Source: Malurus cyaneus samueli (taxonomy: Eukaryota; Chordata; Aves; Passeriformes; Maluridae). Taken from it: a stretch of DNA of 64,000 nt. Below, one piece after another: positions 52,991 through 63,555 of the stretch (its first letter is position 1; the number at the start of each line of letters is the position of its first letter). The DNA is taken from the NCBI GenBank assembly GCA_009741485.1, contig VKON01000105.1, positions 246,535-310,534 of the forward strand, in the 5' to 3' direction. The position numbers were made by a program, and so were the translations under genes. Under the pieces are notes generated by a model. That model was not told the DNA's origin. It made no database searches and saw only the letters and a program-made list of their open reading frames with translations.

Positions 52991-53737
52991 GTTACAGAGA
53001 CATGGAAATAGAGAAGTTAAAATCCTCAGGCATCAGTGACACCACATCTACCCCAGGATGCCACTGGACAGGGCAGGGCAATGTCCCTCACCTTTTCTCC
53101 CTGTCTCACATCCACTCCAGGTGCCTGTGCATGTACACGGCTGTGTAGGATGAGAGGAGACGTGTGTGTGGTGAACATTTCTGTGCAGCGCCATCGCCTT
53201 CCTCATCTTCCCCTCTCTCACAGGGGTCATTTATAGAGACAAAAACAACCTCAGAGCAACCTTGAGACGGCACCCTCAGAGCTCTGGGCATGCCAGAGCT
53301 TTGCACACACAGAAGCCGAGGTGTGAGCACCTGAAAGTGCCTGGCAGGTTCAAAGGGCTGGCAGAGCCCACGGTTCTGTTTGCAGGGACGCGCTGGGCTC
53401 CGGGCTGTGTTCCACATCGGGCCCTTCCATGGGGATCTGCGTGCAGCTGTTCAGCAGCCCACTTGTTGTGTAAACACGGGCAGAGCTTCACCACGGTTTT
53501 TCATGTTGTGTTATCTCGCCTGCAGTTTGTTTGCAGCTCTTGGAGGCTGCAGGAAAATCCAGCCTCGCTCACCGGAGCCTGGCTGCCCCGCTCCGGCCAT
53601 TCCGGCGGTGTGGTTTCCTTTGAACCCCTCCAAAAATTCCCGAGGAAAGGTGCAAGTTCTGTGTCCCTCCCAGTGGGATTTGCTGTTCCACGGCTGTAGG
53701 ATGGTCTGTAAAATGTGTGCTGTATGCTTTGCCCCAG

Positions 53738-53884
53738 GTGTGCTGTCCCTCCCCGCCTACTTCAGCCCGTACCACGACGGCTCGGTGAGCAGCGATGGAC
53801 GGGCGGACGCCTACGCCCAGCTGGAACTCCGGACACTGGAGCAGTCCCTGCTGGCCACCTGCGTCGGGAGCATCTCGGAACTGA
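53738..53884 (+). CDS. ABTB2: ABTB2 internal coding exon (first one in window)
   Basis: This 147-nt exon encodes about 49 residues of an ankyrin-repeat and BTB/POZ protein. The acceptor AG is at 53736-53737 and the donor GTGAGT starts at 53885. The exon enters in phase 1: its first GT needs a G from the previous exon to make Gly. It leaves in phase 1 with a lone A, which joins the next exon as AGT (Ser). Visible residues include [11 protein letters not shown] followed by the Leu-rich helix [19 protein letters not shown]. From memory of the family, this lies in the N-terminal half, before the ankyrin repeats and the C-terminal BTB domain, in a region reported to be histone-fold-like. ABTB2 (BPOZ-2) is described as an adaptor linked to CUL3-type ubiquitin ligation, with eEF1A as a reported partner. 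The residues fit ABTB2 better than its paralogue ABTB3 (BTBD11), which diverges in the AYFSPY stretch. The exon is GC-rich and CpG-rich against its AT-rich flanks, as expected for constrained coding DNA. Confidence 0.86.
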
Positions 53885-54086
53885 GTGAGTTTGGGGTGTT
53901 TTGGTGTTTCCAACCACAGGATTCTCCCGGCGGGGCAGGAGAGCCCATCCCTCCCCTGCTGTTGGCAGCAAGAGCAGCGTTCAGTGCTGGGTGAGATTTA
54001 ATTGTCTGGTGGGGCTGCTTATGAAAATCAGCTGCTTTCATTACTCTGCTTTGTGTCTAATTCACCTGGAGAGGTGTAAGATGTGG

Positions 54087-54164
54087 CTTCTTTTTTTTTC
54101 TTTTTCTTTTTTTTTTTTCTTTTTCTTTTTTTTTTTTTTTTCTTTTTTCCTTTTTGTTTTTTCT
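54087..54164 (+). repeat. Pyrimidine (T/C) tract
   Basis: This is a T-rich run broken by single C residues, about 75 bp long, starting 200 bp after the exon ending at 53884. A second T-run lies at 54421-54433. Confidence 0.9.
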
Positions 54165-56476
54165 GGTGCTGATTGTTCTGCCAGCTGAAGTTGGATGCTC
54201 TTTCCTGGATGCCACTAGAGGTTCTCCTGTGCGTTTGTGGAACACAGCAAACCTCCCTCAGGTGGCAAATAGGGAGGAAGTAAAGTAAAGTTCTCTTTGT
54301 CAGTGTTTGCCCAGGATGTTCAAGGAAAAGCTTTTTGGTTACTTAAAAAAAAACGAAAAGCAGAGGGAAAAGAAAATCTAAGAGTGCTCTGGTAAGAAAA
54401 GCTTGTTCAACCCCCTCTTCTTTTTTTTTTTTAGTGACCCAAATGAAATGTTCCATTCCTAGAGTACTCACAAAGCCCTTTTAAAGTAAACAAAAATGAT
54501 TTGTGTTTTCCTGGTCTACTTTTTTTCCCTTGCAACGTTCCTGCTGGCATCGCTTTCTCAGCCTGCACCATCTGAATGCTAATGAATGCCAGGGCCGGTA
54601 AGGAGTTTGCGGGTTTCACCATTTATTTTGCAACCTGCCTTAATTTGAGGTTTTCAAATTCCTTCAACACACCTCTATTTATCCTGGAACACAAGAGAAC
54701 ATTTGTAGCGAGGGCCTGAGATTGAATCCAGCTTCCTCTCTCCCTCTTCCCCCCGTCCCTGCCCGGCCAACTTGGTCAGTACATCCCGTGAATGGATCCC
54801 CTGATACAGTTGCCTACTTTTTCTTTTTTTTTTCTTTCTTTTTTTTTAAAAAACATTGCTGCCCACTGCCAGAAAAATAGAGTGAGTGTGCAAAGGGGAG
54901 AAGGAACGTTATTCTGAGCTGGAAATTTGAATTCCAGATGCGTTTCTGCTATAAACTGTGCAGACTTGTATGTTAGCACCAGCACTGGAGAATTCGTGAT
55001 GCTCTCGTAAAACGTGCGCATCCTGGAGCTACTGAAGTGGAAAGGCAGAGTTGTTAGAAGGATTTTTTTATTATTCTGAAGTGGGTCCTTAAAGCTGAAT
55101 GTGCTGTGCAACAAAGGAGTGGCACGGCTTTAGACTGCAAACCGAGAATTTTAATACCCCCTTGGTCTGAACCACTAAAAACGTCATGTTTAGACACACA
55201 GTAGCTCTGTCAGGTTTTGTCCAGCAGAACAGCAGAACCCCAGGGGTTCTGGCTGGCAAATTCAGTCTATTCCTTTTAGATATAAATGAACAAATAATAA
55301 CTTGCTAAGAATTTCAGAGGGAGGTGCAGCTAATGCAGATGTGGTGCTGTGAAACTCGGGGGCGCTTTCCCAGGAGCCAGCTTTGTGATGGGGCCACTAT
55401 TTCGGTTCCATCCTTTCCCAGTATTGTAACTTCTGGACACAATAGGGCCATGTTTCCTGTAAGAGTCTGAGGGGACTGTGAAGCATAAAGCAGCAGAGAT
55501 TCTCCCAAGGAAAAAACAGATCCTAGCTAAGTATAGTAATAATTCAGTTCACACTGCTCAAAGATGAAGCTTTTAAAGTTATTTGGGGTTTGTAATGCAC
55601 TCACAACACAAGGAGAGTAAACAGGGTTGTGCCTAAAGCAGGCTGATTGCATAAAAGACCAGCTTTGGAGTCATTACTCTGGGAACTTTTTTTAAATCTG
55701 CAGTCTTAAAACTCTTGAGTGCAGCTGTGTAATCCAGGTCACCTCCTTCCAGGCCTCCTCAGGTCCTCCATGCCCTGACAGAGGGGCAGCCTGGCTCCAG
55801 TTCAAAGACCAAGAGGACTCAGAAGCTCCTGGATTGAGCTTCTGACACTGCTCAGGGACAAACTTCTGTCACAGCTTGAGACAGCCAGCATGATAAAGAT
55901 TGGCTTTTTAAAAAGAGAGCCAGGTCTTGTCGTGCTGGAGAAACCTGCAGCTAGAGTGAGAACGGGAGCAGCAGATGCCTAAAAGAAGAGGTTTCTCTCT
56001 TGAGCATAATGTCCCTAATTTGTCTCAAGTTCCTGGGCAGTGGGGTAGAACAGCATGACCCAGTTGGAAGAAATGGGAGCAGCCTCCTGACAAAAATGAG
56101 AGTGAAGTGTTGGCGTTGGTGCTGCGGGCTTTGCCTTGTGGAGCTGTCGCTCGCAGGTTGGGCAGAGGTTATTTTACAAAGATACCAGGAGTTCTTGCAG
56201 GCTGGCAAGAAAAAACTGGTATTTGTGGATGGGAAGAGGCTGAAACCAGCAGTAAATTAGAGAACTCAGTGTAAAGGGTGTGTGGTGACAGAGAGGTGTT
56301 CCCTTTCACGTTTTCTGACTGGTAACTTGGGATTTGATAGAAAATGCTGTAGAGAAGCAGCCGGAGGGACAAGACACCCTGTGCCCTTGTGGAAGAGATT
56401 TTGTGCACACAGCAAACATTTCTGCAAGCTGGGAGAGCATTGATCCATTACAAAAAGCACTGTGGGTGGCTCGCAG

Positions 56477-56507
56477 AGAGGTGACTTGGTGTTTTGTGTG
56501 CGTGCAG
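56477..56507 (+). other. Candidate alternative 3' splice site upstream of second exon
   Basis: The stretch just before the exon at 56508 contains a second AG (56479-56480) followed by GTGACTTGGTG. This is nearly the same as the true exon start, GTGACCTGGTG. Splicing at this AG would add exactly 27 nt, keep the frame and insert nine residues (DLVFCVRAG after the Ser). Like the true site, it lacks a good pyrimidine tract. No transcript evidence is available, so use of the site is only a possibility. Confidence 0.25.
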
Positions 56508-56721
56508 GTGACCTGGTGTCGCGGGCCATGCACCACATGCAGTGCCTGAACACGCTGCGGCCCGGCATGAGCCCCGTGCGGCAAACGCGGCAGCAGCAGC
56601 AGCCCGTCTCCTGGTCCCCCGACGCCCTGCACACCCTCTACTACTTCCTGCGCTGTCCCCAGATGGAGTCCATGGAGAATCCCAACCTGGACCCGCCCAG
56701 GATGGCGCTGAGCAACGAGCG
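56508..56721 (+). CDS. ABTB2: ABTB2 internal coding exon (second one in window)
   Basis: This 214-nt exon continues the frame of the exon at 53738-53884. The acceptor is GTGCAG ending at 56507. The first GT completes the split Ser codon, then GAC CTG GTG follows. The donor GTAGGT starts at 56722, leaving CG of a split Arg codon (phase 2). The protein segment begins [19 protein letters not shown], passes through a short Gln run (QQQQ) and then [19 protein letters not shown] and [11 protein letters not shown]. It ends in SNER, where family members continue into another conserved block on the next exon, outside the window. I recognise [19 protein letters not shown] as an ABTB2/ABTB3 family signature. 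The open frame appears to stop right after the exon (TAG at 56723-56725), but that stop lies inside the donor site and is intronic. A cryptic acceptor 27 nt upstream is listed separately. Confidence 0.88.
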
Positions 56722-56820
56722 GTAGGTGGGGGAGCCGTGAGCGGGGAGGGAGCAGCCTAAAGGGCCGCGTTTGTTGCTTTTCCGGGGTGGTTTTGTGGGA
56801 TGCTGATGCCCGAAAAAGGC

Positions 56821-57560
56821 CTAGAAATAAAACCCCATAGACCTGTGTCTGTAGAGCAGGTATTTGTTTATTGCAGCGCTGGAGGTGAGGGGGATTTCTC
56901 CTCCTAACCCCCCTGCCTTTGCTTCAAATGAGCACACATTTATACAGTAAGCATGGTGCCATATGAACATTGTCACTGCCCCCCATACACCCACCATACA
57001 CCCACCACTGTACATGGGCACAGAAATACATGATATCACAGTTTTACAAGAGCACATGTGTCATCCTCAATTCGGTGGTCGCGGGGGTCTCCCTCTAATG
57101 AGATCCCATCCTCTTCATCATGGTGGACTTTTCACCTTTGTCTTCAGGCCCTGCACAGTTGTGATGTTCATGGTTTTTTTCTAGTCCTCCATGTTGTAAT
57201 TTTCAATTATTTTGCCGACTGTCCCGTGCTTCTGCCAAGTACTCATTAGTGCTTTCCACTGTTCCTTGTTATAGCATTTACCTGTCTACTTTCTTCAGAA
57301 CTTTTTCTGATTTATGCTTCTTGGTGATTTCACGTATCTGTGTACTAATCCAGCTGGTTAGATTAAGTGCAGCGGGTATACTATATGTTGCTAATACTCT
57401 ATTAAAAAACTTACAGCAATATATATAAAAGCTATCATTGATAATATATTGAAAGTGATTACATTGTATTTTAATAATATGTAAAAAATTATTACATTCT
57501 TATATTGAAAACGTATAAAAAGGCTATAGAAAGTTTTCAATTAATAGGCTTCATAAGCAC
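56821..57560 (-). mobile_element. LTR-like element, second copy of the 15.9 kb family
   Basis: The element opens with GAAATAAAACCCCATAGAC and TTTATTGCAGCGCTGGAGG, matching the element at 15899. It then carries CTTCAGGCCCTGCACAGTT at the same distance, and it ends in AT-rich sequence (TACAGCAATATATATAAAAG). It is diverged from the first copy and lacks the internal duplication. It starts about 100 bp after the exon donor at 56722. The right border is approximate, and no coding sequence is present. Confidence 0.6.
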
Positions 57561-60500
57561 CTTGTCACTTTGATATAAACCATGTGTATCAGTGCCAGGG
57601 CAGTTCTGTGGGATGCTACCTACGATCATCAGTTATTCCTGCAGCCAGGCCAGACGGGGCTGTCAGCCCCGCCAAGTTGGAGGAGCCTTGGAACCGGAGC
57701 TGGAAAGTTGAGCTGTTTTCTCGCGCGGTCTTTCCGAGCGAGGCAGGGCTCGTCTGGAGGCCCTGCCAGGAGCACAGGGTGGCTGCCTGAAGCAGGAGAG
57801 GCCTTCCCAGAGAAAATGTGACCTCCTGAACGGTACCAGTTCACCATTGCCATCGTTCTGGGGGAAGGCAGCGCCGTGGGGAGGGTACACGGGATTTACA
57901 GACATCCCACTGAAGGATGGTTTCAGCTGGTGCTGTGTCTGGAGCAGAAGGAAATGTCTCTGGGAAGCCAGGAGCAAAGCAGGGAAGGCAGTGGCTCTCT
58001 CTCCCTGCCTCTGCCAGCTCCGTGACTGACTCTCCAAGCTGGGCCGTTATTCCAGCGGGCAGAAATTTTCCAGCGGGATGTTTTTTCTCTTGGAAGCCTC
58101 GCTGGTTTCCTTCCTGCCCAGCTCCCTGGCAGGCTGCCTGGCAGGCTGGTGGCACAGGAGGGCTGAGGAGCCCTCAGAGCTGAGCTCCTGGACAGCTCGG
58201 GCAGCTCCTGCTTCCCCAATGCATCCTGCAGGGAGACCCAGGCCACTCCAGACTCTTTTCCCAAGTGCACGTCCAAGTTTCTGTTTATTTCAGGAATTTT
58301 AAATGGGAAGTTCTGTTTTCTGGTTATCCCTTATTTGTTCTGGCTTGCCTCTTGGATGTCTTTTTAGCCTGCTGGACATCAGGCTGAGGGGAGGTTCTCT
58401 CCTGGCCCTTCCCAAAAGCAGCCCGTGGCTGCAAAGTTTCCCGGGGTATTGATAGATTGAGGCCACGCTCGCAGAACAAAAAATGCAAAGTGCTTGCTGG
58501 ACAGGTGAACAAGGCAAGGAGAACATTTCTGCAGCTTTGTTAATAACATGGTCTTTTCTTCCCACCTTGGGCTTTGCTGTACTCAGCCCCAGCTTCTAAA
58601 ATCGGTATGAAATCGTGGTAACGCACAAAATAATTAATCACAAAAGTAAAAAAGTTTGATTCCCCCCCAAAATGTTTTCAAAAAGAACTCTACAAAGACA
58701 AGGAGCTGATGTACACATATGAAGAACCAAGAGGAATTAAGTGGAATGAAACAGGAATGGGAAGAGGCATGGCTGCACAACTCAGCCTGCTGGTAGCTCA
58801 GTTCTTTGGGCTCACTAACCTTAATTTAGGTTGCCCCTACCTAGTGCAAGGCTGTTTATTCTGCACACCGTGCCAAAAAAGAAGTTTTCATGAGGCCATG
58901 GACGTTGTGAAGTTGTACCTCTGGTTCCCACAGAGGTACAGCTGAGGCTGCTAAGCAGCTCGTACCAGAAATGTGAATTAGGCTTTATGTTTTTTATGTT
59001 TTTTCCAGTGCTCTCGGTGCAGTGATGTTACTACAGCCACTTGTTTTGTACACAGGGGATAATAAATGAGTTAAATCAGGAGAGCAGTTCTCTCTCCAAC
59101 TGCTCCCAAACAATGCCCTTCACATGGTTCACCAGAGTTTTTTTGGAATACAGGCTGCAGCTCTATTCTGTTTCAAAATCCGCACTAGATCCTACGACAG
59201 CTGGGGTACGGGAAATTTCTGCTGGTTTTTTTTTTCCTGACCGGTACTTAGCTGTAAAGGAAATTAAAGAGGATGTATTAAAATGGAACAAAAAATGACA
59301 TTAAGATTAAAATAAAAAGAAGAGAAAGCAAACAGAACCTGAGCGCTGTCAAGTTAGAGGATCAGCTTGGAAAAATTCGTGGAACCTGGAAATTAAATTA
59401 ATGCTGACCATCCAACCCTACCTTCCGTTTGCTCCAGGGTGTGTTGGTCTGTGCCTCGCTGTCCTGAGCTCTGGGCACGTGTTTGGCACAGGCAGAGGGA
59501 TGAGTCCTGCTGGCAGCCCTTTGCAGAGGAGCTGCGTGCGAGGCGCCGGGCTCGTGGCGTGAGAGATGGGGGCACTGATTCACTTAATGGGACTTGGCAC
59601 TGCTGGGCAGCCCAGCTCTTTTATTGTCCCCTGAGCTGTGCTCAGTCAGCTGCAAAGCGGGCACTGCTCTTTTGTGTGTCCATGCTCACTTTCTGGAACA
59701 CTCGTGCTCCCTGCCCTGCACTCCCGGCTTGCTTTCTGCTGGAAAAATCCTGGTCACAGGCAAGGACAATAATGCTGACCTGTTCTGGGTTTGCTCGTGC
59801 TTCAGCCCCCTAAATCTGTAAACGTGTTGATCTGAAATTCAGCAGAGAGGGGGCTGGCTGGTGGAGCTGCAGACGTGGTAAAACCTGATTTTTGGGAGAC
59901 AGTCGGCTGTTCCTTTTGGCTCTCTGTGATGCAGAGTGCTGTGAAAATCGTGGCACCTTGGGGTCTGGGATATCTTCACTTAAGCACGAAGGCAAGCCTA
60001 GGGTTCAGCTCTGAAGCCATGCCCTAACCCTAATGGAGGCTGTCCCGTGCTTTCAAAAGTCTGCCTGAGCTCCTGCACTTCCCCTGCAGCAAACCTCAGA
60101 AGAGATGAAAACAGGCACGCTTGCAGATCTGAGGCACCCACACAAGTGGGGTTTTATCCCCGTTAAACACTTTGGCAAAAGCCCCGAGGTGAGGAAGCTG
60201 GAGGGTGCTGGGGTGGATGGAGTCAGCCCCAGAGCTCCCTGGAGCGTGGTTTGGGGTACCCAAAAAGGCTGAAACTCTGCAGAGTTTGTGGGTTGTGATG
60301 TTTGGTTCTGGGACCTTTAGGGGGAGGAGAGGAGGCAGAATCAGAAAGCACTCAGGGATCTCAGGCAAAACATACAATTAGAAAATAAAATATTTAAAAT
60401 AAAATATTTAAAACATAAAACATTTCCGAAGTGAACGCAGCTGCTCGCCGTGGCCCACTCAGAAGCCCGGGATGACCTTGTTTGCTGCACAGACAGTGAC

Positions 60501-61479
60501 CATCTGGTGCCTGGGGTCAGGCAGGACACCTGAGGAAGCGTTCTGCGAGCACAGAGTGCTGCTTGTGCAATATTTTGGCAAAGGAATTAGACCCTGAGGT
60601 GAGCACGGGCTCGGTGAGGATGCACCTGAGAGCCTGGAGGCTTTTCCATGTCAGCAGAGCTCTGTCCGTGCTGCTGCTGCTGCAAAAAAAAAGGGCAGGA
60701 AGGTATTTTTATGTTCTCAGAGATCCAGGTCTGTGCTGTGTCCGGGTAACTGCGTGTTTTTGGATCAGACACGTGGCACTCCTGCTTCCTTCGCTCTGCT
60801 CCTGCTCTGGGATTTCTCCCGTGTCTTATGTCAGGATGGCTGAGCTTGGGAGCGCTCCTGCAGCCTGAGCTCACTCACGTCCCAGAGCGAGTTTGCTGGG
60901 ATTGTTTGGGATACTGTGGCTGGAGAAGAGCCATTCAAAGGTAAACGAAGTTCCTTTCCCGTTTTTTCACTTTCCCCCAAGCGGGATATCGAGCTTTTGT
61001 TTTATTTTTGATGGTGTATCAGGGCAGGAATGCAGTGATGCTTATCTTGGGGAGTATTTGTCAGCTCCCTCAGAGCCCAAATCGTGGTCAATATTTGGGC
61101 TCATTTTACTGCTGAATGGGCTGCCCTGCCCTGGGTTGATTACTTGACCAGGGGTAGTGGTCCAGCCTTAAAGTTGGGAATAGACACCACTGAGTGCCCT
61201 CATCCTGCCTATTTTTGCTTTTCACAGTGCCTGCAGTGTTTATTGTTGAGAAATCAGCACCATCTAATTCCTAAATACAGGCAAAAAAGATGGGTCCTGC
61301 TTCTTTGTCCAGCTGATTATCTGTGGGTTTGGGTAGGATGGCCTTCCTCCCCTTCCAGCTACCCTGTTAAAAAACTCTCAAATTGTGTTTGTCATTGGTT
61401 CTGCTGGTCTGTAGAACATTCTGGAGCTGATTCCAGGCTTTTCCATCAGTGTGAGAAACAAAGCTCACTCTTTAATTTT

Positions 61480-62035
61480 TAAAGATTTAATAAGGGACAA
61501 TAGGGGACAAAATCAATATGGCAAAAGAGACAGCACTGGGCTTGTAGCTCTAGCGATGGTACAATTGTTAACAATAGCAACTTCTTTATATATTGGTTCT
61601 ATTGTGTTAATTAAATAGATATTTATAAGCAATTATACATATTTGAACATTTTTACACTGGTTTGCAGGTTTTAAAGGCTGTTGCAATCGTTTTTTGATC
61701 AGGCACAGTTATTTTCATTTTGGTGATTTTTATTGTATCTAATAAGTTTTGACATGTATAATATAACAATTATTGCAGTAACTTTTAGCTAGCTTTAGTA
61801 CTAAAATAAGCTTTAGTAAAAGCTACAATTTAGTTCTTTAAACTATTAAAACATTAACTATTTTATAACTCTGTTTCCATACTAAAACTCTGTTATGATT
61901 ATATATATATATAAAATATAAATACTGTTATAGTGTACCACACATAACACACACTCTAATATTTGTACAAGTTAATAATATATTTATCATATTTTAATAT
62001 TTGCAAAAGCCAGGATTATAATATGTGCTTATCAC
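61480..62035. mobile_element. AT-rich block, possible LTR remnant
   Basis: The block starts with TTTAATTTTTAAAG and TTTAATAAGGGACAATAGGG and is AT-rich for about 550 bp, with an (AT)n run at 61901-61912. Its overall texture resembles the AT-rich halves of the two LTR-like elements. The identity is not established. Confidence 0.3.
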
Positions 62036-62410
62036 AATGAATGCATGTGGATCCAGCCTTTCCAGGCTGTCCCTGTTGCATCATTGCCTGCTTGGATTTT
62101 CTCTGTGGAGAATTCCTAGCAATGCCTGCTCTGAGATGGGAAAGGGTGAAAAATGCATCTGATTCTGAAGGAAGATATTTCAATGCTACAGAAAGAAAGA
62201 TTGTAGCCCTTTCATGCTGTTTTTCAGTGCCTTTTGCTCAAATGCCCCATTCTCCAACATTTGAGCTGTTGATTGAAGTCATCATTGGCTGGAACTTGGT
62301 ATTTTTTTGTCTTGTGGAGCGTAATCTAAATTTACTTTGGCTGGAGCAGAAACCAGAGTTGGATCTAAATTAGTTCTCCCTGATACACTGTCAAAATCGT
62401 GCCCAAGCAG

Positions 62411-62454
<44 letters not shown>
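62411..62454 (+). repeat. (GATT)11 microsatellite
   Basis: Eleven perfect GATT units are present, likely polymorphic in length. Confidence 0.97.
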
Positions 62455-63555
62455 ATTTGCTGTGGTCAGTGCCCCCCTGTGCCATGGCTGTTTCTGAATC
62501 CCCAGTGACCATCCAGTGGTCTTGTCATATTTCCAGAATTTTGAAAAAGCATTACTTTGATCATAATTCCTTTTTACTGTGATGATTTCCAGGTGCATCA
62601 TCAGAAATAATTGGAGCCTCCACTCCTTCCTCATGGCTTGCTGTTTTTTTTCCCCGTGTTCAGAAAATACCTGGCACAACTAAATGTTCCATCTGGAATG
62701 GCTTGAGACGGGAGAGATTTGATCACATGGATCACATTTATGTAGATACCAAATCAGATTAAAGAGAATATTAATTAATGGGTTATTAATGGGAATTGTC
62801 TCCCAAAGGTCTTGCTCGGCATAGCATGGGCATCCAGCTGGCAGGAGAGGAAGGAAAATCAGGAATAACCTGTAGAGCCTGCTGCTGAGACCTGTGTTTG
62901 CCTGAGCTGCATCCTCAACATCCCTGAGAGGAATCCCTGCTTTCAGAGCTGCTCGAGGCTTTTCAGGACAAATCTCTTCTCCAGATGGACCTTTCCAGAC
63001 TCTCAGTGATCTGTCATGAGGCTTTTTTCCCCTCTTTTCCTTTTAACTGCAGGTTTATGGAATTTTATTAAGTGTAAGAGCTACATCACTGCCTGTCTTT
63101 TAGATTTATCTGTGGCTAGTCTTTCCTAATTCCAATTTAATGTATTTGTGTCTGAATTCTTTTATTTTACAGCCATAACCCCATTGTTTCCACTCAGTAT
63201 CAGGAGCAGAACTTGATACACTGGGTTCAGTGAGCTGTGCCTTTGAAAAGTTCTGCCATAAAACAAGTTCTTGTCTGAGAGGTCTGAGTGTCTTTCCATT
63301 CTATCTGCTGAAAATAGGTGTGCAGGAATCATAAAAGTAGACCCTGATCCAGTTATTTGCCTTGAGAGGCAAAAGTGCTGTGATCATGCAGGATTTAACA
63401 GTGCTTCAATCCACTCTGAGGATCCCTGAAGTCAACAGAAAGATGTGCTGGATATTCCTGCCCCATCCCTGTGCCACAGTCCATTGGTTTTATTTTTTCC
63501 CCCAGAGGTGTTTTGATGGGAATTGAGTGATTAAATGTAGGGGAAGAGAAGGAAG

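Larger units (their letters stand above)
1..53737 (+). other. ABTB2: Large upstream intron of ABTB2 (partial, 5' end outside window)
   Basis: No coding exon with convincing homology was found in the first 53.7 kb. The first exon seen starts in phase 1, in mid-protein, so at least one coding exon lies upstream of the window. Mammalian ABTB2 has a very long first coding exon followed by a very long intron, and this layout matches. The sequence is a mix of unique AT-leaning DNA, CR1 fragments, LTR-like pieces and simple repeats, which are listed separately. The many open frames of 60-230 codons lack recognisable domains and conserved-looking composition. That this is all one intron is inference, because an unrelated non-coding transcript could lie in it unseen. 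Confidence 0.6.
53885..56507 (+). other. ABTB2: Complete ABTB2 intron between the two exons
   Basis: This intron is 2623 nt long. It begins GTGAGT and ends GTGCAG, so it is a standard U2-type GT-AG intron in phase 1. It holds a long pyrimidine tract at 54087-54164 and another T-run followed by AG at 54421-54435 that is not followed by an open coding segment. The rest is unique sequence. The real acceptor has a short, G-interrupted pyrimidine stretch (GTTTTGTGTGCGTGCAG), so it is not especially strong. Confidence 0.8.

Noticed and set aside
53380..53994. 204-codon frame containing the first exon
   Set aside because: Only 53738-53884 is coding. The extensions on both sides run into intron beyond clear AG and GT borders and have no homology.
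54421..54440. Strong acceptor-like T-run plus AG
   Set aside because: The following sequence has an early stop in one frame and no family homology, and the two real exons already join in frame without it.
60023..60036. CCCTAACCCTAA telomere-like motif
   Set aside because: Two units are expected by chance and give no evidence of an interstitial telomere.
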